A stretch of 64,000 bases of DNA from Gillisella vitis (GCF_001541345.2 NZ_LMVL02000003.1:930001-994000); one strand, 5' to 3'. Shown: positions 17,310 to 25,916, counted from the stretch's first letter. Made by a program: numbers and translations. Notes: generated by a model not told the origin, from the letters alone.

Positions 17310-19184
17310 TCATGCGTCCTTCTGCATCGCCGTACCCGCCTTGCCGGAATAGCCGCGCGGCGTATAAACCCAGGTCTTGCCGTCGCCGGTTTTAACGGTG
17401 CGGCTTTCCGACGAACCAACGATGACCACTGTCAGCATATCGACATCATCGACATTCAAGCCAACCAGTGGCACGACCCGCACCGTCTCGCCGGGACGGC
17501 CAAGATTGGTGGCGAGAATGACCGGCGTATCGGCCGGGCGATAGGTGAGGAGTTGATCGCGGGCATAGGCCAGCTGCGTGCGCCGCTTCATCGACACCGG
17601 ATTGTAGAAAGCGATGACGAAATCGCCCTCGCCCGCCGCCTTGACCCGGCGCTGGATATGCTCCCAGGGCGTCAACAGGTCCGACAGAGAAATGGTGCAG
17701 AAATCATGGCCAAGCGGCGCGCCAATCCGGGCAGCGGCAGCCTGAAGCGCGGAAATGCCGGGCGAAACCTGTACCTCGATCCGCTGCGCGCCCGCGGAAA
17801 TTCCGCCCTTGTCCAAAAGCTCGAACACCAGCGTTGCCATGGCATAAATACCGGCATCGCCGGAACAGACCAGCGCCACCGTCTTGCCCTCGCCCGCCAG
17901 TTCCATCGCATGGACCACACGGGCTTCTTCCTTGCCAAGGTCGAAATCATGCCGGGTCTTGCCCTCGGCAAGCGATCCCAGCAGGTCGAGATAAAGCGAG
18001 TAGCCAACAAGATCGCTCGAAGCCGCCACCATGCGCGAGACTTCCGGCGAGCGCCAACCGTCAGACCCCGGCCCGATGCCAACCACGAACAAGGTTCCGC
18101 GGGCGCGGCCAAGGCTTGTTTCCTTGATGTTGATGGGCTGGGCGCTGCGGCCCAGAGCGGCGGTGACGCCTTTCGATTTGATCTTGGGCAGAACCAGCGC
18201 ACCGTCCGAACCAGCCACCGCCAGCGCCGCGCCCTCCGCCACGCCGTGGCAACCGACTTCGGCAAACACCACATCCGACGGATTTTGCAGACGGGGGCGT
18301 TCCTGTTCCAACCGCTCGGCGGGAAAGAACCGGGCGGCGACACCGAAATGCTTGGCCACCGCATGGATTGCCGCCTCATCGGCCTTGACGTCGATAGAGG
18401 CAACGGCGGCAAGGCTTTGCGCGGCAAGACCCGATATATCCAATGCCTGCTGCGCCAGCGCAATCGCCTCTTCGACCGATGCATGGCGCTCGCAGCCCAT
18501 GCCCAGCACCAGGGTTTTCGGGTGATAGACCAGTTCCAGCGGCCCCGCCGTCCGGCGCTGGTCGGTAACGGTCAAGGTCACCTTGCCCTCGTCGTGAAAA
18601 GCAAGGCGTGAAGCCGTCAGCCAATCGGCATTGCCAACCAGCCGGACGCTTGCCCCGGCCACCAGTTCGGCCATGACCGTCTTGGCCTGTTCGGGATTGG
18701 CCAGCACATAGCCCTCAGGCGGTGCATCCAGCGCCACACCGAACCGCAGATCGCCCGTCGTGGTAATCGCAGCATGGGCATCCAGAGCCTCAGCTAGCGA
18801 CCTCGCCATGTCATTGGCGCCGTGGTGGCCGCCCAGCAGCGGCACGATGGAGGCGCCATCCTCGGACACGCACAGCACCGGCGGTTCGGACTGCTTATCG
18901 GTGAGCAATGGCGCCAGCAGCCGGATCAAGGCACCCGACGCCATGATGGCAAGGATCGGGCGGCCAGCAGAAAACAACGCCCGGACATGGCTTTTGACAT
19001 CGTCAAAGGTCTGATCTGCCCCTTCCACACGGGAGGCCGCGGCATGAACGTCGCCACCAACAGCCTCGGCAATGCGCCGCGCCAAGGCCAGCGCCGTTGG
19101 CATCAGAATGACAATAGCGGGTTTTGTATTGTCGTTTTTTTCAGAGCCAGTTTTTTCAGGGCCGTTTTTTTGAGGCGTCGTCAT
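17310..19184 (-). CDS. cobJ: CbiG-CobJ fusion: ring-opening (CbiG/CobE) region plus precorrin-3B C17-methyltransferase
   Basis: 624 residues from ATG at 19184, more than twice the length of a stand-alone CobJ (about 250). Residues about 22-215 resemble the CbiG N-terminal and central regions (IMASGALIRLLAPLL, VPLLGGHHGANDMA). Residues about 222-345 are the CbiG C-terminal/CobE module (LVLGMGCERHASVEEAI, FAEVGCHGVAEGAAL). From residue 363 the SAM methyltransferase CobJ/CbiH begins (LFVVGIGPGSDGW, YSLYLDLLG, VCSGDAGIYAMA, AFYNPVSMKRRTQL). In the oxygen-independent pathway CbiG opens the lactone formed by CbiH, so fusing them couples ring contraction and opening. The start overlaps the cobI stop (TGATG). 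Confidence 0.92.
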   Translation of the reverse strand: MTTPQKNGPEKTGSEKNDNTKPAIVILMPTALALARRIAEAVGGDVHAAASRVEGADQTFDDVKSHVRALFSAGRPILAIMASGALIRLLAPLLTDKQSEPPVLCVSEDGASIVPLLGGHHGANDMARSLAEALDAHAAITTTGDLRFGVALDAPPEGYVLANPEQAKTVMAELVAGASVRLVGNADWLTASRLAFHDEGKVTLTVTDQRRTAGPLELVYHPKTLVLGMGCERHASVEEAIALAQQALDISGLAAQSLAAVASIDVKADEAAIHAVAKHFGVAARFFPAERLEQERPRLQNPSDVVFAEVGCHGVAEGAALAVAGSDGALVLPKIKSKGVTAALGRSAQPINIKETSLGRARGTLFVVGIGPGSDGWRSPEVSRMVAASSDLVGYSLYLDLLGSLAEGKTRHDFDLGKEEARVVHAMELAGEGKTVALVCSGDAGIYAMATLVFELLDKGGISAGAQRIEVQVSPGISALQAAAARIGAPLGHDFCTISLSDLLTPWEHIQRRVKAAGEGDFVIAFYNPVSMKRRTQLAYARDQLLTYRPADTPVILATNLGRPGETVRVVPLVGLNVDDVDMLTVVIVGSSESRTVKTGDGKTWVYTPRGYSGKAGTAMQKDA

Positions 19185-19918
19185 CAAAGTCTTTCCGTTT
19201 GCGGAGCCGCGCCAAGCGCCCAGCCCTCAGCTCCCTTGTAAATCAGGATCATCGAGAAATACGGGGCAACGTCCTCGGCGACATCGCCCAGCGGCAGCAG
19301 GCGCTCGCTTTGCAGCGACACCCGCTCGACATAACCGGCATTGGCGGTCAGGGCCATGGCGTGGATCAGCGCCCGGATGCGGGGGAAATGCCGCCCCAAT
19401 TTGATGATGGCGACGGCAGAGGCGCTTTCGATCCGGCTGCGCAGGACATCATCCTCCAGCGGGCCTGGAAGCACGGTCAGCACATCGTTGCGGGCCGCCA
19501 ACGGTCGGCCATAGGCAGCGGCGGCGGCCATCATCGACGAGACACCGGGAATGACTTCGGTCGGATAGCGATGCGCCAGCCGCTCGAACAGATACATGAA
19601 CGAGCCGTAGAAAAACGGATCTCCCTCACACAGCACCGCCACATCCGAACCGGCATCCAGATAGTGCGACAGGGTCACAGCGGCAGCGTCATAAATTTCC
19701 TGAGCCGGATAGCGCTCCACCCGCATCGGCACGATCATTGGCACTTCCAGCTGGTCGGCCCGCAGATAGGGCGCGGCAATCTGGCGGGCAAAGCTTGGGC
19801 CGGTATCGGGTGCCGGATAGGCGATCACTGAAACGGAGGTCAGAATGCGATGCGCCTTCAAGGTCATCAGTTCCGGGTCGCCGGGGCCAAGGCCCAGACC
19901 ATAGAGTTTACCCGTCAT
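19184..19918 (-). CDS. cobI: Precorrin-2 C20-methyltransferase
   Basis: 244 residues from ATG at 19918. Tetrapyrrole methyltransferase with KLYGLGLGPGDPELMTLKA at the N-terminus, VLCEGDPFFYGSFMYL, and EVIPGVSSMMAAAAAYG. It makes precorrin-3A from precorrin-2, or the cobalt form if CbiX inserts cobalt first. Overlaps cobL (ATGA) and cobJ (TGATG). Confidence 0.94.
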   Translation of the reverse strand: MTGKLYGLGLGPGDPELMTLKAHRILTSVSVIAYPAPDTGPSFARQIAAPYLRADQLEVPMIVPMRVERYPAQEIYDAAAVTLSHYLDAGSDVAVLCEGDPFFYGSFMYLFERLAHRYPTEVIPGVSSMMAAAAAYGRPLAARNDVLTVLPGPLEDDVLRSRIESASAVAIIKLGRHFPRIRALIHAMALTANAGYVERVSLQSERLLPLGDVAEDVAPYFSMILIYKGAEGWALGAAPQTERL

Positions 19919-21141
19919 TTGGAAACACTCCATGTTGTCACCGGCATCAGCGATTTCCAACCACAGAACCGACCGACGGGTGCTGCGCGCGACACGGAAA
20001 TCCGGCTCATCTCACCGCCATGCAGGCCGCGCAACGTTACAAGCTGTGCCTCACCTTCCAGCGTCACGGCATTGGCGACCAGCCGCCCGCCGGGCCTCAG
20101 CGCCTGCCAGCAGGCCTCGAACAGACCTTCGGTGGTGATGCCTCCGCCGATGAAAATCACATCCGGCGGATCAAGCTTCAACAATCCCGCCGGTGCTTCG
20201 GCCTCGACGATCTCCAGATCCGGCACGCCAAGCACCTCGGCATTATCGCGCATCATCGCCAGCCGCTCGGGCTTAGGCTCGATGGCGATAGCACGGGTGC
20301 CCATGCCGGCGCGCAGCCATTCGATGGCGATGGAGCCGCAACCGGCACCGACATCCCAGAGCAAAGCGTTGGGAAACGGTGCCAGATGGGCAAGCGTTGC
20401 CGCCCTTACCTCACGCTTGGTCAATTGCCCATCGTGGCGGAAGGCATCGTCCGGCAGGCCCGGCACCGGCGACAACAGCACTCCGGCACCGGCGCAATCC
20501 ACGGCCAGCGTGTTGAAATCGGCAATTCCCGGCGGCTGCGCCAGTAAGTCTCGCGCGGTGACATGCAGGATGCGTTCCAGCGCGCCGCCCATATGTTCCA
20601 GCACATGCAGCATGGAGGCCCCAAAGCCGCGCCGCACCAGCAGGTCGGCGGCCTCAAAAACCGTTTCGGCATTGGAGGTCAGGGCGAGGATACGCGCACC
20701 CGGCAGCACATGCCGGTTGAGGTAGGACAATGGGCGGCCATGCAGGGAAATCTGCGCGACGTTTTGTAAGGGCCAGCCAAGCCGGGCGGCGGCAAGCGAA
20801 AAGGCCGAGGGGCTGGGCAGGACCCGCATTTCCTCTGGCTGCACATAGCGCCGAAGCGTAGCACCTATGCCGAAATGCATGGGATCGCCGGTTGCTACCA
20901 CCACGACCGGCTTGCCGCGCAATGCCAGGAGCTGATCCAGTGTTTCCCGAAAACCAGCACCCCAGGTGAGGATGCGCCGCACATGGGGAATGGCATCGGC
21001 CACCGCATGTTCCAACCGCTCACCCAGCACCAGCACCTGCGCTTCGCTGAGATGGGCAAGCTGCTGCGGCGTCAGGCTGGCGAGACCGCCATCGCCGATG
21101 CCGATAATGGTCAGCCACGGATCGCTGGTTGCCTCAGTCAT
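19915..21141 (-). CDS. cobL: Precorrin-6Y C5,15-methyltransferase (decarboxylating)
   Basis: 408 residues from ATG at 21141, the usual fused length. The N-terminal CbiE-like part has LTIIGIGDGGLASLTPQQL and VVVATGDPMHFGIG. The C-terminal CbiT-like part has a Rossmann SAM site LLWDVGAGCGSIAIEWLR and DVIFIGGGITTEGLFEA. It methylates C5 and C15 and removes the acetate side chain of ring C. The start overlaps the end of the cobH fusion gene by 8 bases. Confidence 0.94.
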   Translation of the reverse strand: MTEATSDPWLTIIGIGDGGLASLTPQQLAHLSEAQVLVLGERLEHAVADAIPHVRRILTWGAGFRETLDQLLALRGKPVVVVATGDPMHFGIGATLRRYVQPEEMRVLPSPSAFSLAAARLGWPLQNVAQISLHGRPLSYLNRHVLPGARILALTSNAETVFEAADLLVRRGFGASMLHVLEHMGGALERILHVTARDLLAQPPGIADFNTLAVDCAGAGVLLSPVPGLPDDAFRHDGQLTKREVRAATLAHLAPFPNALLWDVGAGCGSIAIEWLRAGMGTRAIAIEPKPERLAMMRDNAEVLGVPDLEIVEAEAPAGLLKLDPPDVIFIGGGITTEGLFEACWQALRPGGRLVANAVTLEGEAQLVTLRGLHGGEMSRISVSRAAPVGRFCGWKSLMPVTTWSVSK

Positions 21142-22786
21142 TGGCACCCAGCCCTCCCGCCAGCGCATTGACCGCAGCCGATGCCATGGCGGAACCACCT
21201 CGCCGGCCTTGAACGGCAATGAACGGCACGCCCCGGCTGTTGGCGGCAAGTTCCGCCTTGCTTTCCGCGGCCCCGACAAAGCCAACCGGCAGACCGAGGA
21301 TCAATGCCGGCTTCGGTGCACCTTGATCCAGCAGTTCCAGGAGGCGAAACAGCGCCGTTGGTGCATTGCCGATGGCAACGACAGCGCCTTCCAGCTGGCC
21401 AGCCCAAAGATTGACCTGCGCTGCCGAGCGGGTATTGCCTGCCCAGGCGGCCAGTGGCCGCACCCTGACATCATTGATCATGCAGACCACTTCGTTTTCC
21501 GCTGGCAGAAGACTGCGGATAATGCCGTACCGAACCATTTCGGCGTCGCAGAGAATTGGCGCACCGGCGGCAAGTGCCGCAGCCCCTGCCTCGAAGGCAC
21601 CCTGCGAAAACACGATATCGTCAGCCAGATCGATCATGCCGCAGGCATGGATCAAGCGGATCACCAGCGGCTGCATGGCGACAGGAAACCGGTCAAGATT
21701 AGCCTCGCGCCGGATGATCTCGAAGGACTGACGGTAAATCTCGGCAGGTTGGCGGATATAGTCGAGGGTCGGACTCTGCTTGACGTCTTCCGTTGCGTCA
21801 TCCGGCTCACCTAACGGAAGCTCCGCAACTGTTGCGGCCAGATCTTCATGGCCAATGCCCAGCACCCAGCCCTCTTCCTGCGTCGTCACGTCAATCTCCT
21901 CATCCGAGAGCATGCGGGGCCGTTCAAACAGCCTCCCCAACATCCCAGCCGCATCGAAACCGGCAAAGGCTAAAGCCACCCGGCGTACCTGGGCTGCATC
22001 CTTCACTTCATTCTCATGATCCCCCAGCGAAAACAGCGAGGGGTAAATTTCCGCCAAAACGACATGATGGCCGCCGCTGGAAAAAACCGGCTGGGCATCG
22101 AGTCGATAAAAGGCACCGCCTGGTTTTTCCGCATCTCCAGCCGTAAAGCCAGTCTCAAACGGCCAGACCGCAATCTTGTCACGGTTCGGATGCCCGTCGA
22201 GAAAGGTACTCAATCGGGCAATACCCAGCAGGCTCTGGCTGCCGACCGACCCGGCATAGGCCAATTGCCAGACGGATTTTGCGCCGCGCGCATGGCGCTC
22301 CGCAAGCCGCATGGTAAAAGGCGCGCTGGTGGGTGCCGCGGGTTTTGTTGCTGGCAGACCGTCAAGATCCAGCGTCTGTGGCCTGCCCCAGAAGCGCGGC
22401 TCCTGCGCAAAATAGTCCCGGTTCCAGCGCGCAGCCAGTGTGAAACGGTTATTGGCATTATCAGCGCCGTCTTCAATCTCACGGGCAATGGCGCGCCACA
22501 GGCCTTGCCAACCCGGCTCACCCGTCACCCGCGCCGCCGTACCCGTGGGATAACCGAAGGCGAAATCGAAACCGGCCAGCAGGCGCTTGCCCGCCGCCAG
22601 CGCATCGCTGACCACATCCTCAAACCGTGCCATGAAGGCGGCACGGGTGGGGAAGTTTTCCAGCCAAACGATCTCTGCTCCCACCTCGCCGCAATCGACA
22701 AGGCAGGCCCAGATGGAGTTCTTGCCCGTCACCGGTTTGGCTGCGCCGGACCAGTCCACGATCAAGATGCGGTCGAACAAGGCCAT
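21134..22786 (-). CDS. cobH: Fusion of a DUF429-like domain with precorrin-8X methylmutase CobH
   Basis: 550 residues; a normal CobH is about 210. CobH occupies residues 343-550: YIRQPAEIYRQSFEIIRREA, catalytic His380 in RLIHACGM, then CDAEMVRYGI, IGNAPTALFRLLELL and LPVGFVGAAESK. It migrates the C11 methyl to C12, giving hydrogenobyrinate or cobyrinate. Residues 1-342 are an additional domain: RILIVDWSGAAKPVTGKNS, FDFAFGYPTG, YAGSVGSQSLLGIARL and AEIYPSLFSL followed by KDAAQVRRVALAF. That order of motifs (DWSG, D-containing Pro loop, AE-YP, KDxxQ-R) resembles DUF429, a predicted RNase H-fold family of unknown function. It is not CobG: I see no sulfite-reductase-like cysteine motif. The start overlaps the cbiX stop (TGATG). 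Confidence 0.88.
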   Translation of the reverse strand: MALFDRILIVDWSGAAKPVTGKNSIWACLVDCGEVGAEIVWLENFPTRAAFMARFEDVVSDALAAGKRLLAGFDFAFGYPTGTAARVTGEPGWQGLWRAIAREIEDGADNANNRFTLAARWNRDYFAQEPRFWGRPQTLDLDGLPATKPAAPTSAPFTMRLAERHARGAKSVWQLAYAGSVGSQSLLGIARLSTFLDGHPNRDKIAVWPFETGFTAGDAEKPGGAFYRLDAQPVFSSGGHHVVLAEIYPSLFSLGDHENEVKDAAQVRRVALAFAGFDAAGMLGRLFERPRMLSDEEIDVTTQEEGWVLGIGHEDLAATVAELPLGEPDDATEDVKQSPTLDYIRQPAEIYRQSFEIIRREANLDRFPVAMQPLVIRLIHACGMIDLADDIVFSQGAFEAGAAALAAGAPILCDAEMVRYGIIRSLLPAENEVVCMINDVRVRPLAAWAGNTRSAAQVNLWAGQLEGAVVAIGNAPTALFRLLELLDQGAPKPALILGLPVGFVGAAESKAELAANSRGVPFIAVQGRRGGSAMASAAVNALAGGLGAND

Positions 22787-24120
22787 CAGGTCTTCTTCAT
22801 GGATTTCGGCCCGAGCGGATGATCCGCATGGGGATAAGGCGCATGGGTGTGGCTGTGGGCGTGTCCATGATCGTGATGGTGGTCATGCCCGTGGTCGTGT
22901 GTGTGATCATGCTTTCCATGCGCGTGGCCATGCCCATGATGGTCGTGGCTATGATCATGACCACAGCCGCAATCCGGCCCGTGTTCGTGGACATGCGCCT
23001 TGCCGCTGGACGGCGCATTCATCACCGCTTCCAGCCCGGCATCGGGGCTGGCATTCAGCAAATGTCCGTATTTGCCGCCAAGCGTCGTGGAAGCACCATA
23101 GTCGAAAGCCGGTTGCAGCGGAGCTGGATCGGCATGGCTATGCACCGGCGTCCACGGCAGACCATGCTTGAGACAGAACGCCTGATCGCGGCAGGAGGCG
23201 TCGCAATCGCCCTTGCACGGACAGTCTTCCAGCCCGCCGCCAATGCCCTCGACATGGTGGTGGTGGCTTTCCTGCGGCTGGCCGATATCGGCCTCAAAGC
23301 CTAAAACCTGTTCGCGGTATTTGCACATCTGGCAGTTCATCACCGCCGCCCCTTCGAGGATTTCGCGCACCCGATCCTGAAAGGCATCCAGCACCAGCGG
23401 ATGATCATTGAGATAGCTGGCCTTGACGAACTGGATGTCCGGATAACGGGCCGCCACCTCATCGGTATAGCTGTAGATCCTCTTCACCAGCACGCCGGTA
23501 AACAGGAAATAGGGGAAGACGATGATGCGCTTATAGCCCAGCTTGGCGGCATGGGTCAGGCCCGGTTCCACCAACGGAAAGGTCACGCCGGAATAACAGG
23601 TTTCGCCCCAGCCGAAGCCCATGCCTTCCCACAGCATCCGCATCACCTTCGTGGCGTTGGAATTGGCATCGGGATCGGAAGAGCCGCGCCCGACCACCAT
23701 CAACAGCGTGTCATGCTTATCGACAAATCCCAGTTGCCCATTCGCCTCGTCCACGGCAGCCTGGATGCGGTCACCGGCAGCGCGGATCATCTTCAGGTCG
23801 ATGCCAAGCTCACGCCCATAGTTGATCACCATGCCGGGGTTTTGCGCCTGATAGGTATTCAGCACCGAGGGAATATCGTTCTTGGCATGGCCTGCGGCAA
23901 ACAACATGCCCGGCACGGCCAGAACCCGGGTGACGCCCTTTTCCCGCAAGGTGTCGAGGCCCGCCGAGATCACCGGATTGCAGAATTCCAGGTAGCCGTA
24001 TTCGACGGGAAGGTCGGGATTGCGCGCCTTCAGCCCTTCGGCGATGACAGCGAATTCCCGCGCCGCATTCTGGTTGCGGCTGCCATGTCCACAGACCATG
24101 ATTCCGAGTTTTTCTGCCAT
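22786..24120 (-). CDS. cbiX: Sirohydrochlorin cobaltochelatase CbiX, long form with Fe-S motif and His-rich tail
   Basis: 444 residues from ATG at 24120. Two chelatase repeats with the metal/substrate histidines in MVCGHGSRNQ (His12) and FAAGHAKND (His78). MNCQMC at 261-266 is the MxCxxC motif known to hold a 4Fe-4S cluster in the long CbiX of Bacillus megaterium. A second cysteine group (300, 302, 306, 310, 316) follows, and residues 375-433 are dominated by His with Asp and Gly, presumably a cobalt store. CbiX inserts cobalt into sirohydrochlorin, the early-insertion branch. First gene of the operon cbiX-cobH-cobL-cobI-cobJ-cobM. GGGAG lies upstream of the ATG. Confidence 0.93.
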   Translation of the reverse strand: MAEKLGIMVCGHGSRNQNAAREFAVIAEGLKARNPDLPVEYGYLEFCNPVISAGLDTLREKGVTRVLAVPGMLFAAGHAKNDIPSVLNTYQAQNPGMVINYGRELGIDLKMIRAAGDRIQAAVDEANGQLGFVDKHDTLLMVVGRGSSDPDANSNATKVMRMLWEGMGFGWGETCYSGVTFPLVEPGLTHAAKLGYKRIIVFPYFLFTGVLVKRIYSYTDEVAARYPDIQFVKASYLNDHPLVLDAFQDRVREILEGAAVMNCQMCKYREQVLGFEADIGQPQESHHHHVEGIGGGLEDCPCKGDCDASCRDQAFCLKHGLPWTPVHSHADPAPLQPAFDYGASTTLGGKYGHLLNASPDAGLEAVMNAPSSGKAHVHEHGPDCGCGHDHSHDHHGHGHAHGKHDHTHDHGHDHHHDHGHAHSHTHAPYPHADHPLGPKSMKKT

Positions 24121-24455
24121 GACAAAAGGCTCCCTGCTTCGTTTCGTTTTATGTACGAAGCGCCGGAGCTGCCGGTTTTTCCGGCATCTCCTATGGCCTT
24201 TGGGACAGCTCCGGAATTGGCCCCCTGATTGGGTCAGCCGCACCGGACGATTCCAGCCTGTCGAACAGGCGCCGTCGCACATCTTGGCGGGCAGGAATAG
24301 CGAAGGCCCGGTTCCGGGTCAAACCGCAATTTCAGCCGAAGACGATCCGCCCACGGCCAAAATCATTCTCACTGAAAATTTTCCTCTCAACCTGATTACC
24401 GTTTGGCAGGGAATGCAGTAAGAGGCTTGATATTCAACTCTTCTCCGGATTTCCC
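24121..24455. other. Divergent intergenic region between cbiX and the TSUP gene
   Basis: 335 bases that must hold the promoters of the divergent cbiX and TSUP genes. Beside the riboswitch-like stretch it has a hairpin (TGCCGG, 5-base loop AAAAA, CCGGCA on the minus strand, near 24169-24185). No gene is seen. Confidence 0.5.
24168..24262 (-). promoter_or_regulatory. Leader of cbiX with cobalamin-riboswitch-like core (degenerate)
   Basis: On the minus strand AATTCCGGAGCTGTCCC (24202-24218) matches part of the conserved cobalamin riboswitch core. GCCATAGGAGATGCC (24183-24197) resembles a B12 box with a 2-base insertion and a 2-base gap. GGAATCGTCCGGTGCGGCTGACCC upstream is also reminiscent of the core. 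The GCAACTGTA and AAGCCACTG elements are not found, so this is not a standard element. Confidence 0.25.
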
Positions 24456-25241
24456 ATGACCGATATTGCCTTACAAGCCCTGATCTTCCTGTTTTTTGCC
24501 GCCTTTATTGCAGGTTTTGTCGATGCGATTGCCGGTGGTGGTGGCCTCATTACCATTCCAGCCATGCTGATTGCCGGTATTCCGCCGCTGGAAACGCTGG
24601 GAACCAATAAATTGCAGGGCATGTTCGGCTCGGCCTCGGCCACTATCGCCTATAGCCGCAAGGGCCATGTCAACCTGAAGAAACAATTGCCGATGGCCGC
24701 CATGTCGGTGCTGGGTGGCGCGATTGGCGCTGTCATCGCGACCTATGTGCCGGGCGATGTGCTGAAAGCGCTGATGCCGTTTCTGCTGGTGGCGATTGCC
24801 GCCTATTTCGCCCTGAAGCCGAACATCTCAGACGTCGATAGCCACCAGCGGATGACGCCTTTCCTGTTCGGCCTGACACTCGCCCCGCTAATCGCCATTT
24901 ATGACGGCGTGTTCGGCCCCGGCACCGGCTCCTTCCTGATGCTGGCTTTCGTTTCGCTCGCCGGTTTCGGCATGTTGAAGGCCACCGCCCACACCAAACT
25001 CTTGAATTTCGGCTCCAATGTCGGCGCTTTCCTGGTCTTCGTGTTCAACGGCGTGGTTTTGTGGAAAATCGGCATTGTCATGGGCATCGGTCAGTTTCTC
25101 GGCGCCCAGACCGGCTCAAAACTGGCAATGAAAAGCGGTGCCAAAATCATCAAGCCGCTGCTGATCGTCACCTGCATCGGGCTGGCGATAAAGCTGCTGC
25201 TGGACCCGACCAATCCGGTGCGGGTCTGGATGGGGATTTAA
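24456..25241 (+). CDS. TSUP/TauE-SafE family membrane transporter
   Basis: 261 residues with about eight hydrophobic helices. The N-terminal AGFVDAIAGGGGLITIPAML is the TSUP (DUF81) signature, repeated in the second half as YDGVFGPGTGSFLMLAF, the internal duplication typical of the family. Members export or import sulfite, sulfoacetate, organosulfonates or other anions; the substrate cannot be read from sequence. It stands between cbiX and cobO inside the cobalamin region, in the opposite direction to both. Confidence 0.85.
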   Translation: MTDIALQALIFLFFAAFIAGFVDAIAGGGGLITIPAMLIAGIPPLETLGTNKLQGMFGSASATIAYSRKGHVNLKKQLPMAAMSVLGGAIGAVIATYVPGDVLKALMPFLLVAIAAYFALKPNISDVDSHQRMTPFLFGLTLAPLIAIYDGVFGPGTGSFLMLAFVSLAGFGMLKATAHTKLLNFGSNVGAFLVFVFNGVVLWKIGIVMGIGQFLGAQTGSKLAMKSGAKIIKPLLIVTCIGLAIKLLLDPTNPVRVWMGI

Positions 25242-25271
25242 GACATCAAGGCGAATTACATTGCACGATGT

Positions 25272-25916
25272 TCAGAATTCCACACCCAGCTGCGCCTTGA
25301 TGCCGGAGCGGAACGGGTGTTTGACCAGCTCCATTTCCGTCACCAGATCGGCAATCTCGATCAGCTCATCCTTGGCATTGCGGCCCGTCAAAACGACATG
25401 GGTCATGGGTGGCTTTTCTTCCGACAGGAAGGCGACGACTTCGCTGAGGTCAATATAATCGTAGCGGATAGCGATATTGATTTCATCGAGCAGCACCATG
25501 CTGTTGGCGGGATCGCGGATCAGTTCTTTGGCCTTGTCCCAGGCGGCTCTGGCCATGGCCATGTCGCGCGCCTTGTCCTGGGTTTCCCAGGTAAAGCCTT
25601 CGCCCATGGTGTGGAAGGCGCAGAGGTCGGAAAAATGCCGCAGGATCAGATCGCGTTCGCCGGTTGACATCGCCCCCTTGATGAATTGCACCACCGCGCA
25701 TTTCTTGCCATGGGCAATATGGCGGAAAATCATCCCGAAGGCTGCCGAGGACTTACCCTTGCCCTTGCCGGTATGGACGATGACCAGGCCCTTTTCGCCG
25801 GTCTTGGTCGCCATGATCTTGTCGCGCGCCGCCTTTTTCTTCGCCATTTTCTCAGCGTGGCGGGCAAGATCGTCCGATGCTGCTGCAACGGCTCCGCTAT
25901 CGACGGTTTCGGTCAT
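25272..25916 (-). CDS. cobO: Cob(I)yrinic acid a,c-diamide adenosyltransferase
   Basis: 214 residues. It transfers the adenosyl group from ATP to cob(I)yrinic diamide. The P-loop is VIHTGKGKGKSSAAFGMIF, and later VLLDEINIAIRYDYID and VLTGRNAKDELIEIADLVTEM are the CobO/BtuR signature. The N-terminal 30 residues are Lys/Ala-rich. The start overlaps the cobN stop (ATGA). Last gene of the riboswitch-controlled operon. Confidence 0.95.
   Translation of the reverse strand: MTETVDSGAVAAASDDLARHAEKMAKKKAARDKIMATKTGEKGLVIVHTGKGKGKSSAAFGMIFRHIAHGKKCAVVQFIKGAMSTGERDLILRHFSDLCAFHTMGEGFTWETQDKARDMAMARAAWDKAKELIRDPANSMVLLDEINIAIRYDYIDLSEVVAFLSEEKPPMTHVVLTGRNAKDELIEIADLVTEMELVKHPFRSGIKAQLGVEF

Noticed and set aside
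21134..22786. Idea that the N-terminal half of the cobH fusion is CobG
   Set aside because: CobG is a sulfite/nitrite reductase-like Fe-S protein with a cysteine motif; none is present in residues 1-342.
22850..22985. Short repeated tract resembling a repeat array
   Set aside because: It is in-frame coding for the His-rich tail of CbiX. There are no regular spacers, so it is not a CRISPR array.
22819..23304. Plus-strand frame antisense to the His-rich tail of cbiX, rich in Met and Val
   Set aside because: The repeat coding for His (CAT/CAC) reads as Met/Val on the other strand; it is a mirror of the tail, not a gene.
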